DNA from: an uncultured bacterium | Lineage (GTDB): Bacteria > Oederibacteriota > PGYV01 > CAILUR01 | DNA: 25,880 nt | Reading direction: 5' to 3' | NCBI GenBank assembly: GCA_903837445.1 | Contig: CAILUR010000009.1 | Span: 1 to 25,880 of the forward strand | Shown: positions 22,336 through 25,880 of the stretch, one piece after another | How the letters are laid out: the number at the start of each line of letters is the position of its first letter | Numbering within the stretch: the stretch's first letter is position 1 | The notes under the pieces: model-generated | The model's database searches: none | What the model was told of the DNA's origin: nothing | Seen by the model: the letters and a program-made list of their open reading frames with translations, nothing else | Position numbers and translations under genes: made by a program

Positions 22336-23679
22336 ATGACACTTAAAAAACTGGTTTTTGTATTTGTAATGATTATGGCTGTAGCAGGGCTTTATGCCGC
22401 TGCTGTCCCAGCGGGAGAAAAATTTGTAAATGAAAAAGGAATGACTTATGAAGATTGTTATGATATGGCGGCTGAGCAAAATCTTGATTATAAAATGGCA
22501 AAAATGGATAAGGCCGTATCAGAAGCCCAGTTTCAAAAAGCCATAGGTGGCTTCGGACCGACAGTATCAATTTCCGGCGGATATGAACCTGTGTATAAGG
22601 CGTCCACTTTAGAAATTCCAGCAGGAGTTTTCGGACCCACGCCGATTTCAATGACGCTGGGAATGCAAAACTATTATTCGGCGCGCGTGTCTTTGACTCA
22701 GCCGATATTTACTTTTGGGAAAACCTATTTTGGGTTTATGTTGTCACAGGAAGCTTATAAAATAGCGCAGACAAATTTTAAAAAAGCCGGAGAAAAACTT
22801 AAACTGGACACCATAAGCGCTTTTTATGGTGCTTTGATAACTAAGGAACTCTATAATACTCAGGTGGAATCCACCAAAAGTAATGAAGAGTTTTTGAAAA
22901 TTACTAAAGCCAAATATGCCAATGGGCAGGCCTCAAATTTTGAAGTCCTTCAAGCGCAGTTGCAGTATGCCAATTCACTGCCTGATAGAAAAAAAGCTGA
23001 AGATACAGCCAAGCTCGCATTGAAAGCTTTAAAAAATACTCTGGGAATGGATGTGGACACTGACTTGAAACTTTCAGGCCTCCCAGAATATAAAAAACTT
23101 GAAATGACTTATGCAGATGTTAAAAAAATATTTAAGAAAAGTAACGATGACAGGGAAACGATAACTGCAGCCGCCAACATAGCTAGCTATCAGAAAAAAC
23201 TTGCTATTGCTATGCTGCTGCCGAATATAGTTTTAAGCGCGAATTATAATTATTATTCTGCCTCGCCTTCTTTTCACAGCGAAAGCAAGTATTGGGACTC
23301 TTCGTGGGATGCGACAGTGGGAATGCAGTGGACAATATTTGATTCTTTTAAAACCGAAGCAGGCATAAAAGAAGCTGCCGCCAATGAAGAAAAAGCAAAA
23401 CTTAATAAAGAAAATATGGACAACCTTTTAGAGATACAACTTGACCAGATTTATATGGCTATGGATGAAAGTGCAGGAGTCATAGAAGCTGCGGCAGACC
23501 TTATAAAAACAGCACAAGAAGGTTTAAGGATTGCAAAAGAGTCATACAAAAACGGGCTTATACAAAGCGTGGATCTTATGAACGCGGAAATAAATCTTTT
23601 GCGGGCGAAAACAAATTATTTGAATGCGCTAAACACATACACCACCAATATGCAAAAACTTAAAAACTATCTAGAATAA
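22336..23679 (+). CDS. TolC-family outer-membrane efflux protein
   Basis: This is a 447-residue exported protein with signal peptide (cleaved near AGLYAAAVPA) and the duplicated coiled-coil plus short barrel strand plan of TolC. Each half has long heptad helices, for example FKKAGEKLKLDTISAFYG and EYKNGL-type repeats (KAKYANGQASNFEVLQAQLQ; KESYKNGLIQSVDLMNAEIN). The beta segments include FGPTVSISGGYEP, YSARVSLTQPIFTFGK, ANYNYYS and DATVGMQWTIFDSFK. TolC trimers form the outer-membrane exit duct for RND pumps. An AAGGAG site precedes the ATG. It is followed after 28 bases by the periplasmic adaptor gene. Confidence 0.93.
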   Translation: MTLKKLVFVFVMIMAVAGLYAAAVPAGEKFVNEKGMTYEDCYDMAAEQNLDYKMAKMDKAVSEAQFQKAIGGFGPTVSISGGYEPVYKASTLEIPAGVFGPTPISMTLGMQNYYSARVSLTQPIFTFGKTYFGFMLSQEAYKIAQTNFKKAGEKLKLDTISAFYGALITKELYNTQVESTKSNEEFLKITKAKYANGQASNFEVLQAQLQYANSLPDRKKAEDTAKLALKALKNTLGMDVDTDLKLSGLPEYKKLEMTYADVKKIFKKSNDDRETITAAANIASYQKKLAIAMLLPNIVLSANYNYYSASPSFHSESKYWDSSWDATVGMQWTIFDSFKTEAGIKEAAANEEKAKLNKENMDNLLEIQLDQIYMAMDESAGVIEAAADLIKTAQEGLRIAKESYKNGLIQSVDLMNAEINLLRAKTNYLNALNTYTTNMQKLKNYLE

Positions 23680-23707
23680 AAAATAGCAGGATATCGGAGG
23701 AAATATT

Positions 23708-24664
23708 ATGGAAAAGACAAAGGTACTTTTAAAAAATATTTTAATTTGGGTATTGGTGCTTGTAGGAATCCTAATTGCTGCGAGGATAGTTATGAAAATA
23801 GCAAAGGGGAGGAAAAAACCTGCTGAGCTTATATATAATGTAGGCGTGGCAAATATTACCAAGCAACCTATAGTTCGTTACTTGTCCGTGCAAGGGGTAG
23901 TAGAAGGCGACCCACAAGTAAAAGTATATCCGGCAGTGGCTGGAAAGTTTTCAAAAAATGCTGTGGCTGAAGGGGCAATGGTAAAAAAAGATGACACTGT
24001 GGTATTTTTAGACCGCGATATGGTCGGCTATAAATATGAACTCGCGCCTGTAAAAGCGCCGGCAGCCGGTATGGTCACAAAACTTTATTATATAGATAAA
24101 GGGGATGCGGTAAATCCAGAAATGCCTGTGGCTGAAATAGCAAATGAAGAAAAAATCAAAGTGGTCTTCAATGTAGGACAAGAAGAACTTATTAAATTAA
24201 AAAAAGGGCAGAAAGTTAAAATTTCATTTATAGATGATGATTCAATTTTTGTGGAAGGGCAAGTGTTCTCTGTCCCACCCGTGATAAATAATGATATTAT
24301 GGCGGGGACTATTGTGGTAAAAGCCGAAAACAAAGCCAAAAAAATGAAATTGGGAATGTCTGTAAATGTAAATATTGAAATAAATAATGCCGAGGGATAT
24401 AAGGTGCTGGAAAAAGCAGTACTTATGGGGGAAAACACAACATATATTTATATAGTAGAAAAGGGACTTGCCAAGCAGTTGTCAGTAAGTACAGGCTATA
24501 GAGAAAACGATATGATAGAAATCTCCGGAGCTGAGTTAAAAGATGGGCAGGAAGTCATAACGGATGGAAATTTTAGAATTGCAGAAGGGGCAGTAGTAAA
24601 CACAAAAATAGTAGCGGCTCCTGTAGAAGAAAAAAAATGGTTTGATTTCTTTAAAAAGAAATAA
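23708..24664 (+). CDS. RND periplasmic adaptor lacking the alpha-hairpin
   Basis: This is a 318-residue membrane-fusion (HlyD/AcrA-type) protein with an uncleaved-looking N-terminal membrane helix (about 10-30). The barrel-sandwich halves are about 72-103 (KVYPAVAGKFSKN, AEGAMVKKDDTVVFLDRD) and about 114-146 (APVKAPAAGMVTKLYYIDKG). Only some ten residues lie between them, where classical adaptors have an alpha-helical hairpin that contacts TolC. A beta-barrel domain (about 150-235) and membrane-proximal domain follow, ending with a lysine-rich tail (KKWFDFFKKK). A GGAGG site precedes the ATG. It links the inner-membrane pump to the TolC-like channel by family role; the missing hairpin makes the contact mode uncertain. 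Confidence 0.9.
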   Translation: MEKTKVLLKNILIWVLVLVGILIAARIVMKIAKGRKKPAELIYNVGVANITKQPIVRYLSVQGVVEGDPQVKVYPAVAGKFSKNAVAEGAMVKKDDTVVFLDRDMVGYKYELAPVKAPAAGMVTKLYYIDKGDAVNPEMPVAEIANEEKIKVVFNVGQEELIKLKKGQKVKISFIDDDSIFVEGQVFSVPPVINNDIMAGTIVVKAENKAKKMKLGMSVNVNIEINNAEGYKVLEKAVLMGENTTYIYIVEKGLAKQLSVSTGYRENDMIEISGAELKDGQEVITDGNFRIAEGAVVNTKIVAAPVEEKKWFDFFKKK

Positions 24665-24712
24665 GTTTTATATAAGGGCTGATAAAATAAATAATATTTA
24701 AGGAGATAAACT

Positions 24713-25858
24713 ATGAATATAGCAGGACTCGCGATAAAAAGACCAGTACTTGTAGTTATGATGGTGTTATCAATTATTACCCTCGGTATCATAGGCTATA
24801 TTAATCTCCCAGTGGATCTTATGCCAAATGTGGAGTTTCCCACTTTAAATGTAGTCGTAGCTTATCCGGGCGCATCAGCAGAAGAAATGGAAACACTGAT
24901 AAGCAAACCTATGGAAGATTCTTTTGCTACGCTTGAAGGTATAGACACGGTAAGTTCTATTTCAAGAGAAGGAATGGTCTATGTGACTGCCTCTTTCAAA
25001 CTCGGAGTAGATGTAAAATATGCCGAAACAAAGGTGCGCGATAAAGTCGCGGCTTTGAAACCAACACTGCCAAAAGATATTTTGGAACCAGTCATACAAA
25101 GATTTTCATTTACAGATATTCCGATTGTCTTCTTTTCGGTCTCGGGTAAACGCGATCAGTCCTATATAAGAGAACTCATAGAAGATACGATAAAACCACA
25201 AATAGAACAGGTGGAAGGCGTGGCTTCAGTCAGTATATATGGTGGCAGAAACAAAATTGTAAAAGTCACAGTAGATAAAGCTCTGCTTCAAGCAAAGGGT
25301 TTGGATATCAACACTATAACTAACGCAATTACTTCAAGGAATTTGAACTATCCTGTGGGGTCAATTGATGGGCAGGAAAAAGATATCACTCTGCGCATTG
25401 TCGGAGAATTTTTAAGTGTGGATGACATAGGTAATTTACCTTTGACCTCTTCTACTGGAAAAATAATTAGGATAAAAGATATAGGCAAAGTGGAGTTTAC
25501 TCTTGAAAAAGAAACCACTGTACTCAGAGTGGATAAAAAACCGGCTATTCTTTTTGCGGTTTTCAAACAGAGCGGCACCAACTCAGTAAAAACAGCTGAC
25601 AAGGTTAATCAAAGAGTGGCTGAATTATTAAAAGAACTGCCTACAGATATAAAAATAAATACCATTATTGACACTACTGGAGGCATAAAAAGAAGTATAA
25701 AGGGAGTGCAAGAGAATATACTTCTCGGAGCCTTTCTTGCTATTTTGATTGTCTGGTTGTTTTTGGGAAATTTTCGTTCTGCTATTATTACCGCAGTGGC
25801 ACTACCAAACTCTATAATAGGTGCTTTCTTTCTTATTAATTATTTAAATTGCAAATAG
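24713..25858 (+). CDS. RND efflux transporter, 3'-truncated
   Basis: This is the N-terminal third of an AcrB-type inner-membrane pump driven by proton influx. It has 381 residues against about 1,020 in the family. It starts with IAGLAIKRPVLVVMMV, a first helix, then the porter subdomains (LPVDLMPNVEFPTLNVVVAYPG; ETLISKPMED; GVASVSIYGGR; LNYPVGSIDGQEKD), and reaches the second and third helices (LLGAFLAILIVWLFLGNFRS; IITAVALPNSIIGAFFLI). The expected continuation breaks off after NYL. A stop follows within three codons, and the sequence then runs into A-rich DNA at the window end. It has an AAGGAG ribosome site. The transported compound cannot be inferred. Confidence 0.92.
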   Translation: MNIAGLAIKRPVLVVMMVLSIITLGIIGYINLPVDLMPNVEFPTLNVVVAYPGASAEEMETLISKPMEDSFATLEGIDTVSSISREGMVYVTASFKLGVDVKYAETKVRDKVAALKPTLPKDILEPVIQRFSFTDIPIVFFSVSGKRDQSYIRELIEDTIKPQIEQVEGVASVSIYGGRNKIVKVTVDKALLQAKGLDINTITNAITSRNLNYPVGSIDGQEKDITLRIVGEFLSVDDIGNLPLTSSTGKIIRIKDIGKVEFTLEKETTVLRVDKKPAILFAVFKQSGTNSVKTADKVNQRVAELLKELPTDIKINTIIDTTGGIKRSIKGVQENILLGAFLAILIVWLFLGNFRSAIITAVALPNSIIGAFFLINYLNCK

Positions 25859-25880
25859 AAATAAAATTAAAAAAAAAAAA
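25847..25880 (+). other. A-rich end of window
   Basis: The last bases change abruptly from RND coding sequence to an A/T-rich stretch ending in a run of twelve A. No terminator, repeat or gene is visible. It looks like a low-quality contig end rather than a real gene end. Confidence 0.6.

Noticed and set aside
24713..25858. Naturally truncated RND pump (pseudogene)
   Set aside because: The break coincides with the A-rich window end, so an assembly-end artefact is more likely.

Overview
The window reads as one chromosomal segment, possibly a whole contig, of an AT-rich diderm bacterium. It begins inside a heme-chaperone gene and ends inside an RND pump gene, next to a poly-A run. Three things point to a deeply branching Gram-negative lineage of the Elusimicrobia / candidate-phylum kind: PorV-type and OmpA-type outer-membrane proteins, prepilin-like proteins with Pro/Thr-rich linkers, and a complete TolC-type export operon. 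This assignment is an inference from protein style, because no rRNA is present. There is no tRNA or rRNA gene, insertion sequence, CRISPR array or phage gene.

Layout. (1) Bases 2-5045, + strand: partial hemW, proA, nadD (GTG start inside the end of proA), a periplasmic PAP2 phosphatase (ATGA overlap with nadD) and a secreted NHL-repeat protein. A hairpin lies between this run and the convergent next gene. (2) Bases 5084-7411, - strand: a DUF59/MIP18 protein followed by an outer-membrane PorV barrel fused to an Ig-like region and an OmpA domain. (3) Bases 7412-7741 are divergent: one promoter faces left, and a strong extended -10 promoter faces right into a 597-residue orphan protein (7742-9535). 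(4) Bases 9626-17762, - strand: a five-gene operon. It encodes a giant prepilin-like protein (881 aa), a PilW-like pseudopilin, a large PilX-like protein, a Wzy_C/O-antigen-ligase-type membrane enzyme with a C-terminal TPR region, and an unrecognised polytopic membrane protein. It has its own promoter. (5) Bases 17854-19555, - strand: an Lgt-like membrane enzyme with an altered signature, then a UbiA prenyltransferase. (6) Bases 19701-21134, + strand: a ThiI-like PP-loop enzyme with a probable NFACT-R tail, then a YacP-type NYN ribonuclease; both point to RNA metabolism. (7) Bases 21251 to the end, + strand: marR, a small outer-membrane barrel candidate, tolC, a hairpin-less periplasmic adaptor and a truncated RND pump. 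The promoter of this operon has a perfect 14-bp palindrome over its -10 box, as expected for MarR autoregulation.

The least ordinary part is the pilin-ligase operon. It couples three atypical prepilins, one carrying Ser/Thr/Pro linkers and repeated carboxypeptidase-regulatory-like domains, to a membrane enzyme of the family that includes pilin O-oligosaccharyltransferases. A dedicated glycosylated surface fibre or display system is a reasonable hypothesis. The orphan 597-aa protein and the hairpin-less adaptor are the next most interesting items. All functional calls come from motifs read by eye; no database search was possible.
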